Shown: piece by piece, positions 52,699 to 61,341 of the stretch
Position numbering within the stretch: position 1 is the first letter of the stretch
Layout of the letters: the number at the start of each line of letters is the position of its first letter
Made by a program: the position numbers and the translations under genes
The notes under the pieces: generated by a model
Databases searched by the model: none
Told to the model about the DNA's origin: nothing
Seen by the model: only the letters and a program-made list of their open reading frames with translations
Source: VXYL01 sp965243175
Lineage (GTDB): Bacteria > Pseudomonadota > Gammaproteobacteria > Pseudomonadales > Azotimanducaceae
Direction of reading: 5' to 3'
Assembly (NCBI GenBank): GCA_965243175.1
Contig: OZ251532.1
Location: 2,604,001 to 2,668,000, forward strand
DNA length: 64,000 bases

Positions 52699-53898
52699 CT
52701 ACGAGCCAAGTAGAGTACCGAGCTTAAGTGAGGGGCGCGGATCGAACAGCGCCACCTGTTGCTCCGTGCCGTCCTCCCCCAATAGCGCGTTGGCCCGCAG
52801 CAGTTCGCCGGCGTCCATCAAGTGTTCGCGCAACGCGGTTCGCGTGGCTTCCGAGACCAGCGCCACTCGTGTCGCGCTGTCTTCCCAACTGACGATGCGC
52901 AGGTGACGGTCTTCGATCCATCGCGCTTCGAGGATGTCAGGGCTGTGCGTGGTGATGATCGTGTGCGTCGAACCGGCGGCGTGTTGAAGAACATCCAAGA
53001 TCGCCCCCAGCGCCCCGGGATGGATGGTGGCTTCAGGTTCTTCGACGACCAGAACAGTCGGCAGCTTGGGCTGAAACACGGCAGTCAGCAGCCCCAAGGT
53101 GCGCAGCGTGCCGTCGGACATGTTCTGAGGCCCGAGCCTCAACCCTCCTTGCCCTTTGCCTTGCTGCGTGAACTCTAGGGAGAGCTTGTTCTGCACACGT
53201 TTCGGCTTCACCTCGACCTCGCCCGGCACCACTGTTTGCAGAAACTCCATTAGGTGCCGGTGCGTGTCGGCATCCAGCTGGTGAAGTACGCTGGCGGCGT
53301 TGCTGCCGTCACTGTGCAGGCGAACCCCCGCGTCCGGGTCCTGCATTTCGCGCAACGTCAGTGGATCGATGCGATAGGGCTGGATGTTGGAGAGGAACCG
53401 CGCCAGCGGCTCGAATCGCTGGTCGCCGGCCACTAGCGGCAGTGCCAAGGCGTTAAGTGCCGGCGCCGGGCGTGTTTCGATGTTCCTGTGGAAAGTGCTG
53501 CGGGTGCGGTGAAACCAACTTATCGTGCCGTCCTCCGCGACGCAGCGGCACTGCTCACGCCGCACTTCGTAGCCATGGTCGCGAGTGGCCCGGACCTCGA
53601 AGGCGTACATGGCCTCGCGGGCGCCGAGCAAGTCCTCGACTTCCACACGAAGCCCCACGTCAGCCACCCGCCCACGGCCGGTGCTCCGATGCACTAGCGC
53701 ACCGACACCACCGCGTTTGTCCATCACCGCGGAGAGCGGGAGCGTCATCGCATCCGCCAACAACGACAGGGCATCAACGATGTTGCTCTTGCCGGCGCCG
53801 TTCTGGCCCACCAGGAACGTCGGGTTGTCGAACTCGACGGTGGCGCCGCGGACGCTGCGAAAGCGCTGCAAGGTCAAGCGCCGCAACTTGGCGGTCAT
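52699..53898 (-). CDS. AAA family ATPase (ABC/SMC-type, AAA_21-like)
   Basis: 399 residues from ATG 53898, with CCAAGGAGATCG upstream. Walker A FLVGQNGAGKSN at 28-39, signature-like NMSDGTLRTLGLL, Walker B VLVVEEPEATIHPGAL and the switch TTHSPDILEA make a complete RecF/OLD-like ATPase with a long insertion in place of a coiled coil. Such proteins dimerise on ATP and control a partner effector; here the partner is the TOPRIM-like protein encoded nine bases downstream. No transmembrane segment. The upstream in-frame ATG at 54012 gives a low-quality extension and is rejected. Confidence 0.88.
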   Translation of the reverse strand: MTAKLRRLTLQRFRSVRGATVEFDNPTFLVGQNGAGKSNIVDALSLLADAMTLPLSAVMDKRGGVGALVHRSTGRGRVADVGLRVEVEDLLGAREAMYAFEVRATRDHGYEVRREQCRCVAEDGTISWFHRTRSTFHRNIETRPAPALNALALPLVAGDQRFEPLARFLSNIQPYRIDPLTLREMQDPDAGVRLHSDGSNAASVLHQLDADTHRHLMEFLQTVVPGEVEVKPKRVQNKLSLEFTQQGKGQGGLRLGPQNMSDGTLRTLGLLTAVFQPKLPTVLVVEEPEATIHPGALGAILDVLQHAAGSTHTIITTHSPDILEARWIEDRHLRIVSWEDSATRVALVSEATRTALREHLMDAGELLRANALLGEDGTEQQVALFDPRPSLKLGTLLGS

Positions 53899-54352
53899 CG
53901 ACGATCTCCTTGGCGGTTGAAGGCTGGCATCACGAGAACATAGCACCGACGGCGATTGGCCGTACGCGGTCAGCGTTTTCGGTCGTCCGCATGGCGGTGC
54001 CAGCGCGGCCATGTGCCGAGGCCGGGGAGTTTGACGGCGAAGGGGTGGAACTGGATGCCGGCGGTGAGTCCTAGGAGTTGCGGTTCCACGCCTTCGGTCA
54101 GTGCGACCAGTACGCTGGCCAAGCTCGCTGTCGCCTTTCAGCGCACGACGGCTTTGGGCTGGCTGCGCACCTGGACGCCTCGGCGTGGCGACATCGCCTT
54201 TCTGCGCCTAGCGCTGCACCGAGCGCAAGCGGGTGAGTAGTCGTCGAACCGTTCCGCAACCGCATCCGCGACAGCCGCCGCGTGTGCTGCGTCAGGTTGC
54301 GCTGATCTCCGCACTCTGCCTATGCTTCGCGCAACACGAACGACAGGGGGCT
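53899..54352. other. Gap of 454 bases without an intact gene
   Basis: No frame here shows a convincing whole protein. The only gene-like trace is a leftward fragment at 53970-54137, listed separately. CGACAGGGGG just before the next gene is its ribosome site; otherwise I see no repeat, tRNA or terminator. Confidence 0.5.
53970..54137 (-). pseudogene. Possible C-terminal remnant of a gene
   Basis: Leftward frame of 55 codons plus stop, without a proper ATG, reading LASVLVALTEGVEPQ, LLGLTAGIQFHPFAVK and LPGLGTWPRWHRH. It looks like real protein sequence by composition but I do not recognise it. An upstream in-frame stop removes the N-terminus. Confidence 0.3.
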
Positions 54353-55429
54353 ATGATGGCGCCGATTCCGAAGGGGGGCACTGTGGCGGTTACCGGCAGC
54401 GCCGGGTTCATTGGCGGCTGGGTGGTGCGGCGGCTGCTGGACAAGGGGTACCGGGTGCGCGCCTGCGTGCGCAACGCGGACGACAGCGAACGCACCGACT
54501 TTCTGAAGGCCATGCCCGGCTATGCGTCCGGGCGGTTGACGCTGCACTCGGCGGACCTGGACAAGGCCGGCAGCTTCGACGACATCTTCGCCGGCTGTCA
54601 CGGCGTTGCCCACGTGGCGCACGTGAGTTCCTATACGGACCACGACTACGTGAAGATGGTGTGCGACCACCTGATCGAGGCGGTGAACAAGTCGAACTCG
54701 GTGACCCGCGTGGTCGTCACTTCCAGCATCGCGGCGGTGATGTCCGAGGTGGACATGCAGGAGTATGTGCGCCGCCCGGTGTTCTACGAGGACCGCTACC
54801 CGGACGAGGAGAATCCCCGTCGCACCCCGAGGCGGCAGGGCTATTCGATGGGCAAGGTCATCGCCCAGCGGGCGTTTTCGGACGCCGCCGAAATCAGCGG
54901 CGAGTGGGACGCCATCACCTGCTGCCCGGCGGACAACGTGGGGCCGATTCTCTCGCCGCACCAGAAGAACATGGGGCCGTGGCAGCACAACATCGAGACG
55001 ATGCTGATCGGCGAGTACCACCAGAACGGCGCCTACCGGCCTTGGATGACGGTGGACGTGCGCGACGACGCGGACTGCCACGTCGGGCTGCTCGAAAGCG
55101 TCCACGTGAAGAACGCCGAGCGCTACATCGCCTGGTCCACCGATGCGCGCAACGTCGAGGACATCTGCGCGGACATCGACCGGCTGCTGCCGGAACTCGG
55201 CCACGACACGCCGGACGTGACGGACAACTTCCCGGACCGGGTAAAGGCGCGGGAAGCGGAACTGCGCGGCATCTGGGCCGGCTGCGAACTGCGCAACGAC
55301 CGCATTCGCGCCGTCACCGGCATCGAGTTTCGCCCCTTGGACGAATCCATCCGCGACTGCGTGGAATCCCTGATCAGCGCCGCCAAGGTGAAGCCGAAGC
55401 TGCGCGAAGGCTTTTCGCTGCGCGTCTAG
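54353..55429 (+). CDS. NAD(P)-dependent extended SDR (epimerase/dihydroflavonol-reductase type)
   Basis: 358 residues from ATG 54353, or ATG 54356 one codon later; CAGGGGG lies directly before. VAVTGSAGFIGGWVV is the cofactor loop, RVVVTSSIAAVM the catalytic Ser region and YSMGKVIAQ the YxxxK. The closeness of the substrate loop to dihydroflavonol reductases suggests reduction of a ketone of a small molecule. An HpcH/HpaI aldolase follows 41 bases later, so a catabolic pathway is likely. Confidence 0.85.
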   Translation: MMAPIPKGGTVAVTGSAGFIGGWVVRRLLDKGYRVRACVRNADDSERTDFLKAMPGYASGRLTLHSADLDKAGSFDDIFAGCHGVAHVAHVSSYTDHDYVKMVCDHLIEAVNKSNSVTRVVVTSSIAAVMSEVDMQEYVRRPVFYEDRYPDEENPRRTPRRQGYSMGKVIAQRAFSDAAEISGEWDAITCCPADNVGPILSPHQKNMGPWQHNIETMLIGEYHQNGAYRPWMTVDVRDDADCHVGLLESVHVKNAERYIAWSTDARNVEDICADIDRLLPELGHDTPDVTDNFPDRVKAREAELRGIWAGCELRNDRIRAVTGIEFRPLDESIRDCVESLISAAKVKPKLREGFSLRV

Positions 55430-55470
55430 GCGCGCGCGCAAGCACCCACCACCCGAAATCACGAGGACAC

Positions 55471-56259
55471 ATGAGAGAAAACAGCACTTTGGCGGCGTGG
55501 CGGGCTGGCGGCCAGACGGTCGGCGGCTGGCTGAGCATCGGCAACGCCTACACCGCGGAGACGATGTCCGGCCTCGGCTTCGACTACCTCTGCGTCGACC
55601 TCCAGCACGGCATGTTGAGCTACGACGACCTCACCTACATGCTGCCGGCCATCTCCACCCGCGACGCGACCCCGTTCGTGCGCGTGCCGTGGAACGAACC
55701 CTACGAGATCATGAAGGCGCTCGACGCCGGCGCCTACGGCGTCATCGTGCCGATGGTGAACAACCGCGAGGAAGCGGCCAAGGCGGTGGCCGCCTGCCGC
55801 TATCCGCCGGACGGCATGCGCTCGTTCGGGCCGATTCGCGCCGCCCTGTACGGCGGGCGCGGCTACGCCAGCGAAGCCAACGGCCAGATCGCCTGCATCG
55901 CCATGGTGGAAACCGCCGAAGGCATCGAGAATCTGGACGCCATCGCTTCCACGCCGGGCTTGGACGCCATCTACATCGGCCCCGCCGACCTCGCCTACGC
56001 CCTCGGCTTGACGCCGGGGCAGGACGACGATCCGAAGCACATCGAAACCGTGGCCAACATCCTCGCCGCCTGCCGCAAGCACGGCATCGCCGCCGGCATC
56101 CACACCGGCAGCCTCGCCCGCACCCAGCAGTACCTGCAACAGGGCTTCAATCTGGTGACGGTGGGCTCGGACGGCGGCTTCATGGCACGCGCCGCGGCCA
56201 CCGACTTGGCAGCGGCGAAGAAGACCGCCGAAGGGCAGCGCGAGAACACGGGCTATTGA
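55471..56259 (+). CDS. HpcH/HpaI class II aldolase family protein
   Basis: 262 residues. The barrel shows VDLQHGMLSYDD, IAMVETAEGIENLDAI (metal Glu), YIGPADLAYALGL (metal Asp) and VTVGSDGGFMARA. These enzymes split or make 2-keto-4-hydroxy acids with a divalent metal. GAGGACAC precedes ATG 55471. Three bases separate it from the methyltransferase gene behind it; the SDR in front is its probable pathway partner. Confidence 0.9.
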   Translation: MRENSTLAAWRAGGQTVGGWLSIGNAYTAETMSGLGFDYLCVDLQHGMLSYDDLTYMLPAISTRDATPFVRVPWNEPYEIMKALDAGAYGVIVPMVNNREEAAKAVAACRYPPDGMRSFGPIRAALYGGRGYASEANGQIACIAMVETAEGIENLDAIASTPGLDAIYIGPADLAYALGLTPGQDDDPKHIETVANILAACRKHGIAAGIHTGSLARTQQYLQQGFNLVTVGSDGGFMARAAATDLAAAKKTAEGQRENTGY

Positions 56260-56261
56260 AC

Positions 56262-57104
56262 ATGGCATTCGAGACCGCTCGGCTGTCGCGCTCGGCGCTT
56301 CGCCACGACGCCGAAGCGCCGAGCGCGAACGACGCCTCGCCGTGCGGAATCGAGCCTTGGCTCGACCAGATCCACTGCGGCGACTGCCTGGCCTCGATGG
56401 CGAAGATGCCCGCCGAATCCATCGACCTGGTGGTCACCAGCCCGCCCTACAACCTCAAGAACAGCACCGGCAACGGCCCGAAGAACGGCAGCGGCGGCAA
56501 GTGGCCCAACGCCGAACTCATCAAAGGCTACGACGCCCACGACGACGCCATGCCGCACCACGAGTACGTCGCATGGCAGAAGCAGTGCCTAGCGGCGATG
56601 TGGCGCGTGCTGCGGCCGGACGGCGCCATCTTCTACAATCACAAATGGCGCGTCCAGCAAGGGCGCTGGCAACGCTTGGCGGACGAAATAACCGCCGACC
56701 TCCCGGTGCGCCAAATCATCATCTGGCAGCGCAAAGGCGGCATCAACTTCAACCCGGGCTACTTCGTTCCCACCTACGAAGTCGTCTATCTGATCGGCAA
56801 GCCGAAGTTCAAGCTCGCCCCCAAAGCCAACGCGCTCGGCGACGTCTGGCACATTCCCCAGGAATCCAAGAACCCGCATCCGGCGCCTTTCCCGGCCGAA
56901 CTGGCGCGACGATGCATCGAGGCGACCACCGCCGAAATCGTGCTGGACCCGTTCATGGGTTCCGGCACCACCGCCCTGGCCGCCATCGCGGCAAAGAGGC
57001 GATGGATAGGCTTGGAGCTTTCCAAGGACTACACGAAACTCGCCCAGGAGCGAATCCAACGGCTGGGCGATCAGGGACCAGTTCACACGCTAGCGTGCGC
57101 CTGA
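56262..57104 (+). CDS. Orphan DNA methyltransferase (N4-cytosine or N6-adenine)
   Basis: 280 residues. Motif IV is LVVTSPPYNLKNS and motif I is VLDPFMGSGTTALAAI; IV comes before I, the beta-class order also found in CcrM/HinfI-type enzymes. TSPPYN is compatible with either base. No restriction endonuclease gene is next to it, so it is probably a solitary regulator-type methylase. It sits between an aldolase and an enoyl-CoA hydratase with no obvious link. The HPAPFP stretch is the usual late motif of this class. Recognition site unknown. Confidence 0.88.
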   Translation: MAFETARLSRSALRHDAEAPSANDASPCGIEPWLDQIHCGDCLASMAKMPAESIDLVVTSPPYNLKNSTGNGPKNGSGGKWPNAELIKGYDAHDDAMPHHEYVAWQKQCLAAMWRVLRPDGAIFYNHKWRVQQGRWQRLADEITADLPVRQIIIWQRKGGINFNPGYFVPTYEVVYLIGKPKFKLAPKANALGDVWHIPQESKNPHPAPFPAELARRCIEATTAEIVLDPFMGSGTTALAAIAAKRRWIGLELSKDYTKLAQERIQRLGDQGPVHTLACA

Positions 57105-57131
57105 TCCCAAGGCGAGAACACGGAGATCGAC

Positions 57132-57926
57132 ATGACATTCGAGACCATTCTGCTGAACAAGAGCGACGACATCGCCGTCATCACGCTGAACCGCCCGGAG
57201 CGTCTGAACGCTTGGACGGCGCAGATGCACGCCGAACTGGACGCGGCCATCACCGAATGCAACGAGGACGCGGACGTCGGCGCGATGGTGGTGACGGGCG
57301 CCGGGCGCGGCTTCTGCGCCGGGGCGGACATTCGCGACAACTTCAAGGCGCGGATGGAGGGCGAGCCGGCAAGCAAAGCGCCGCCCACCACGCTGCCCGG
57401 CAACTGGATCGACCTCGTGCGTTCCTCGAAGCCCCTGATCGCCGCGGTCAACGGCGCGAGCGTTGGCGTGGGCGCGACGATGGTTCTGCCGATGGACGTC
57501 ATCGTCGCCTCGGAAGACGCCAAGTTCGGCATGATGTTCGTGAAGATGGGGGTGACGCCGGAACTCGCCAGTTCGCACTTCCTCGTCCAGCGCATGGGCT
57601 TCGGCAAGGCCAGCGAGATGTGCCTCAGCGCCCGCCTGTACTCGGGCCGCGAAGCGTTCGAGATGGGCTTGGCCGACCGCCTCGTGCCAGCGGAAAAGCT
57701 GCTCGACGAAGCCACCGCCCTCGCCCGCGAAATGGCCGCCAACCCCTCGCCCCACCTGCGCTGGGTGAAGGAACTGCTCACCGCCAACGGCTCCGAGACC
57801 GACATCGCCAAGGTGCAGCAACGCGAAGGCGAAGTGCTGGCGAAAGCCTACGTTTCGGCGGAGCACAAGGAAGCCGTGGACGCCTTTCTGGCGAAGCGCA
57901 AGCCGAACTTCAAGCGCACGGAGTAG
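57132..57926 (+). CDS. Enoyl-CoA hydratase/isomerase (crotonase) family
   Basis: 264 residues. AVITLNRPERLNAW opens the fold; VVTGAGRGFCAGADI is the first oxyanion-hole segment and AAVNGASVGVGATM the second; FGMMFVKMGVTPELAS follows with the acid position. It hydrates or isomerises acyl-CoA thioesters in beta-oxidation type routes. A Glu is present in the region of the active-site pair but only one is clear, so isomerase is possible. It stands 27 bases behind the methyltransferase. Confidence 0.88.
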   Translation: MTFETILLNKSDDIAVITLNRPERLNAWTAQMHAELDAAITECNEDADVGAMVVTGAGRGFCAGADIRDNFKARMEGEPASKAPPTTLPGNWIDLVRSSKPLIAAVNGASVGVGATMVLPMDVIVASEDAKFGMMFVKMGVTPELASSHFLVQRMGFGKASEMCLSARLYSGREAFEMGLADRLVPAEKLLDEATALAREMAANPSPHLRWVKELLTANGSETDIAKVQQREGEVLAKAYVSAEHKEAVDAFLAKRKPNFKRTE

Positions 57927-57939
57927 GCCGACCTTTGAA

Positions 57940-60900
57940 ATGACCCGCCTCGCTTCCGCACTTGCGGCCATCCTGCTCGCAGCCTTGGCGAGCGATGCCC
58001 ACGGGCAGCGCCATATGGCGTCGGACGAGAACACGCTTCGCTTGACGGTCGGCGACGACCACGGCAATGCGCGTTCGTCGGCTACTCCGGTGGCGCTGCC
58101 GAGCACGACAGGCGGGAGCATAGAGACGCCCGGGGACGTGGACTATTTCCGGTTCGAGGTCTCGGACACGCAGCTGGTCTCCATCGGCACGGGCGGGTCC
58201 TTGGGCACGTCGGGCACACTCTATGACGGCGATGGCGTCCTGCTGGATGAGGACGACGGCTCCGGCCCCTTCAGGATCGAGCGCATCCTTTCCGCTGGCA
58301 CGTACTACGTTGTCGTCGCGCCCTACGTCGCCCGTACGGGCGCCTATACACTGCTTTTGGAGGTCGAAGACGACGATGCCACTCCGGTAGCGCTGCCGAG
58401 CACGACAGGCGGGCGCATAGAGACGCTCGGGGACGTGGACTACTTCCGGTTCGAGGTCTCGGACACGCAGCAAGTCACCATCGAAACATCCGGAAACACG
58501 AACACACTCGGTTGGCTCTTCGGTCGCAGTTGTGTGTCTCTTCCGGGGGGGTGCTTCGACGACGACAGAGGCAGCGGTTCGAACTTCAGCATCCAGATCA
58601 GCCTGAAGGCCGGCACGTACTACGTTCAAGTCGAGAGCTACGGCGTTGGCGCGTACACGCTTCGCTTGGCGGTCGGCGACGACCACGGCAACGCGCCTTC
58701 GGAGGCTACTCCGGCGACGCTACCGGACGAAAGGCATGGGTGGATACAGACAGCCAGCGACGTAGACTACTTCCAGTTCGAGATCTCAGACCCTCATCGG
58801 GTCTCCATCAGCACGTCCTGGTTCTGGGCCGAATTTGCAGCAGAACCCATCCCGCCTCAGCCTCGGATTGCACTCTATGCCAGCGACGGAGGGCTGCTGG
58901 AGTCGAACGACAACGGCGGCTTCGACTCCAGCATCGAGCGCGGCCTGTCCGCTGGCACGTACTACATTCGAGTCGCAACCAACGGTGGGAGCACTGGCCG
59001 GTACGTCCTTTCATTGTGGTGGGACGATCACGGCAATACGCTCTCGTCGGCCACTCGGGTGGCGCTGCCGAGCACGACGGCCGGGCAGATCAATGCCGCC
59101 GGGGGCCTCCAGGAAGGTTTCGCAGTCGAAAGAGACGTCGACTACTTCCGGTTCGAGGTCTCGGACATGCAGCCGGTCTCCATCGGCACGGGCGGGGCCT
59201 TGGACACGTTGGGCAGGCTCTATGGCGGCAATGGCGGCCACCTGGCCTCAGACAACAACCGCGGCCCCGGCCTCAACTTCAGAATCAGGCGCATCCTTTC
59301 CGCTGGCACGTACTACGTTGGCGTCGAGTCCTACGGTGGCCTTACGGGCGCGTACACACTGTTTTTGGAGGTCCAAGACGCCACTCCGGTAGCGCTGCCG
59401 AGCAGGACGGACGGGCGAATAGACACCCACGACGACGTGGACTACTTCCGGTTCGAGGTCTCGGACGCGCAGCCGGTCTCCATCGGCACGGGCGGGGCCT
59501 TGGACACGTCGGGCACACTGTATGACGGCGATGGCGGCTTGCTGGAATGGAAACGCGACCACGGCGGCAACTTCAGGATCAGGCGCATCCTTTCCGCTGG
59601 CACGTACTACGTTGGCGTCGAGTCCTACGATGGCCCTACGGGCGCGTATACATTGCTTTTGGGGGTTGAAGACGCCACTCTGGTAGCGCTGCCGAGCACG
59701 ACAGGCGGGCGCATAGAGACGCTCGGGGACGTGTACTACTTCCGGTTCGAGGTCTCCGACACGCAGCAAGTCACCATCGAGACATCCGGAAACACGAACA
59801 CACGCGGACGACTCTTCGGTCGTAGTTGTGTGTCTCTTCCGAGGGCTTGCGACGCCCTCGATGGAGGCAGCGGTTCGAACTTCAGCATCCAGATCAGCCT
59901 GCAGGCGGGCACGTACTACGTTCGAGTCGAGAGCGACGGCGGTTCCGGAGATCCACTCGAGGGCCGCGTTGGCGCGTACACGCTTCGCTTGGCGGTCGGC
60001 GACGACCACGGCAATGCGCCTTCGGAGGCTACTCCGGTGACGCTACCGGACGGCAGGAATGGGTGGATACAGACAGCCAGCGACGTAGACTACTTCCAGT
60101 TCGATATCTCAGACCCTCATCGGGTCTTCATCAACACGTCCTGGTTCTGGGCCGAATTTGCAGGAGAACCCATCCCGCCTCGGCCTCGGATTGCACTCTA
60201 TGCCAGCGACGGAAGGCTGCTGGAGTCGAACGACAACGGCGGCTTCGACTCCAGCATCGAGCGCGGCCTGTCCGCCGGCACATACTACATTCGCGTCGCA
60301 ACCAACCATGGGAGCACTGGCCGGTATGTCCTCTCATTTTGGTGGGACGATCACGGCGATACGCTCTCGTCGGCCACTCGGGTGGCGCTGCCGAGCACGA
60401 CGGCCGAGCACATAACTGCCGGAGACGTCGACTACTTCCGGTTCGAGGTCACGCGCACGCAGTGGGTTTCGATCACTACGTCGGGGGATGGCTTCTTTCA
60501 TACGGATGGCTTTCTCTATGACGGCGATGGTGGCTTTCTGGAAGGCGCCGTCGACAGCCATTGGTGCGGCAGCGGTTTCAGCTTCGCGCTCAACCTGTCC
60601 CCTGGCACGTACTACATACGTATCACACCCAACCGGGACGGAGAGACTGGCGCATATACGCTTCGCTTGGCGTTGTCCCGCACTGCCTGCGATGACGATC
60701 ACGGCGATACGCGCTCGTCGGCCACTCGGGTGGCCCTGCCGAGCACGACGACCGGGCGAATAGGGCCGTTCGATGACGCGGACTACTTCCGGTTCGAAGT
60801 CACGCATGAGCAGCGGGTCTCCATCAGCGTTTCGTCCAAATCCGGCATCTTCAGCAGCCTCTCCAACGCCGACGGCGACCTGCTGGTGTACCTGCCGTAC

Positions 60901-61314
60901 ACCGACCGCGGCATCCGCGCCATCAGCATGCGCACTCTTTCTGCGGGCACATACTACGTCGTAGTCACCGAATCCTCCGGCATCGAGGCTGGCGCGTATA
61001 CGCTTCGCTTGGAAGTCGCGCCGCTCTACGCGGATGAGCTGAGACTGCCGCTCGACGCGCTGGCGCCGGATGCGCCCGGCGAGCTGCGCTGGACCGCCGC
61101 GTACTCCTCGGACGAATCGATGGCGAGCGTTCGCATTGAAGACGGCGAACTGGTCGTGGAACCTGCCTACGCCGCCGAAGGATTGGTGCGCATCGAAGCG
61201 ACCGCGACGGACAGCGACGGCGGCACCGTCACGGCAATTTTCGACGTGCAGGTGGAGTTCTATTCGCCAAGGCGCCCGGGTACCGGCTGGCGCAGCGCTG
61301 TCTTGTCCGATTGA
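57940..61314 (+). CDS. Large secreted protein with nine PPC-like beta-sandwich repeats
   Basis: 1124 residues. MTRLASALAAILLAALASDAHG is a signal peptide. Nine repeats of about 100-130 residues follow, each with the core VALPSTTGG, then DVDYFRFEVSD, a glycine-rich loop, AGTYYV and GAYTL: the pattern of bacterial pre-peptidase C-terminal (PPC) domains, often used for export and binding outside the cell. The repeats form a higher order: 2-3-4 and 6-7-8 are near-copies at an offset of 432 codons. The last 100 residues (from DELRLPLDALAPD, and TATDSDGGTV) look like a cadherin- or Ig-like domain. No catalytic domain was found. Adhesion or a surface role is inference. No partner gene is adjacent. 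Confidence 0.82.
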   Translation: MTRLASALAAILLAALASDAHGQRHMASDENTLRLTVGDDHGNARSSATPVALPSTTGGSIETPGDVDYFRFEVSDTQLVSIGTGGSLGTSGTLYDGDGVLLDEDDGSGPFRIERILSAGTYYVVVAPYVARTGAYTLLLEVEDDDATPVALPSTTGGRIETLGDVDYFRFEVSDTQQVTIETSGNTNTLGWLFGRSCVSLPGGCFDDDRGSGSNFSIQISLKAGTYYVQVESYGVGAYTLRLAVGDDHGNAPSEATPATLPDERHGWIQTASDVDYFQFEISDPHRVSISTSWFWAEFAAEPIPPQPRIALYASDGGLLESNDNGGFDSSIERGLSAGTYYIRVATNGGSTGRYVLSLWWDDHGNTLSSATRVALPSTTAGQINAAGGLQEGFAVERDVDYFRFEVSDMQPVSIGTGGALDTLGRLYGGNGGHLASDNNRGPGLNFRIRRILSAGTYYVGVESYGGLTGAYTLFLEVQDATPVALPSRTDGRIDTHDDVDYFRFEVSDAQPVSIGTGGALDTSGTLYDGDGGLLEWKRDHGGNFRIRRILSAGTYYVGVESYDGPTGAYTLLLGVEDATLVALPSTTGGRIETLGDVYYFRFEVSDTQQVTIETSGNTNTRGRLFGRSCVSLPRACDALDGGSGSNFSIQISLQAGTYYVRVESDGGSGDPLEGRVGAYTLRLAVGDDHGNAPSEATPVTLPDGRNGWIQTASDVDYFQFDISDPHRVFINTSWFWAEFAGEPIPPRPRIALYASDGRLLESNDNGGFDSSIERGLSAGTYYIRVATNHGSTGRYVLSFWWDDHGDTLSSATRVALPSTTAEHITAGDVDYFRFEVTRTQWVSITTSGDGFFHTDGFLYDGDGGFLEGAVDSHWCGSGFSFALNLSPGTYYIRITPNRDGETGAYTLRLALSRTACDDDHGDTRSSATRVALPSTTTGRIGPFDDADYFRFEVTHEQRVSISVSSKSGIFSSLSNADGDLLVYLPYTDRGIRAISMRTLSAGTYYVVVTESSGIEAGAYTLRLEVAPLYADELRLPLDALAPDAPGELRWTAAYSSDESMASVRIEDGELVVEPAYAAEGLVRIEATATDSDGGTVTAIFDVQVEFYSPRRPGTGWRSAVLSD

Positions 61315-61341
61315 GTCGGGTGAACGCCGGAGACGCCTACG

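Noticed and set aside
53956..54240. A 94-codon rightward frame in the gap after the ATPase
   Set aside because: No ribosome site and non-coding-like composition; the opposite strand has a more protein-like remnant.
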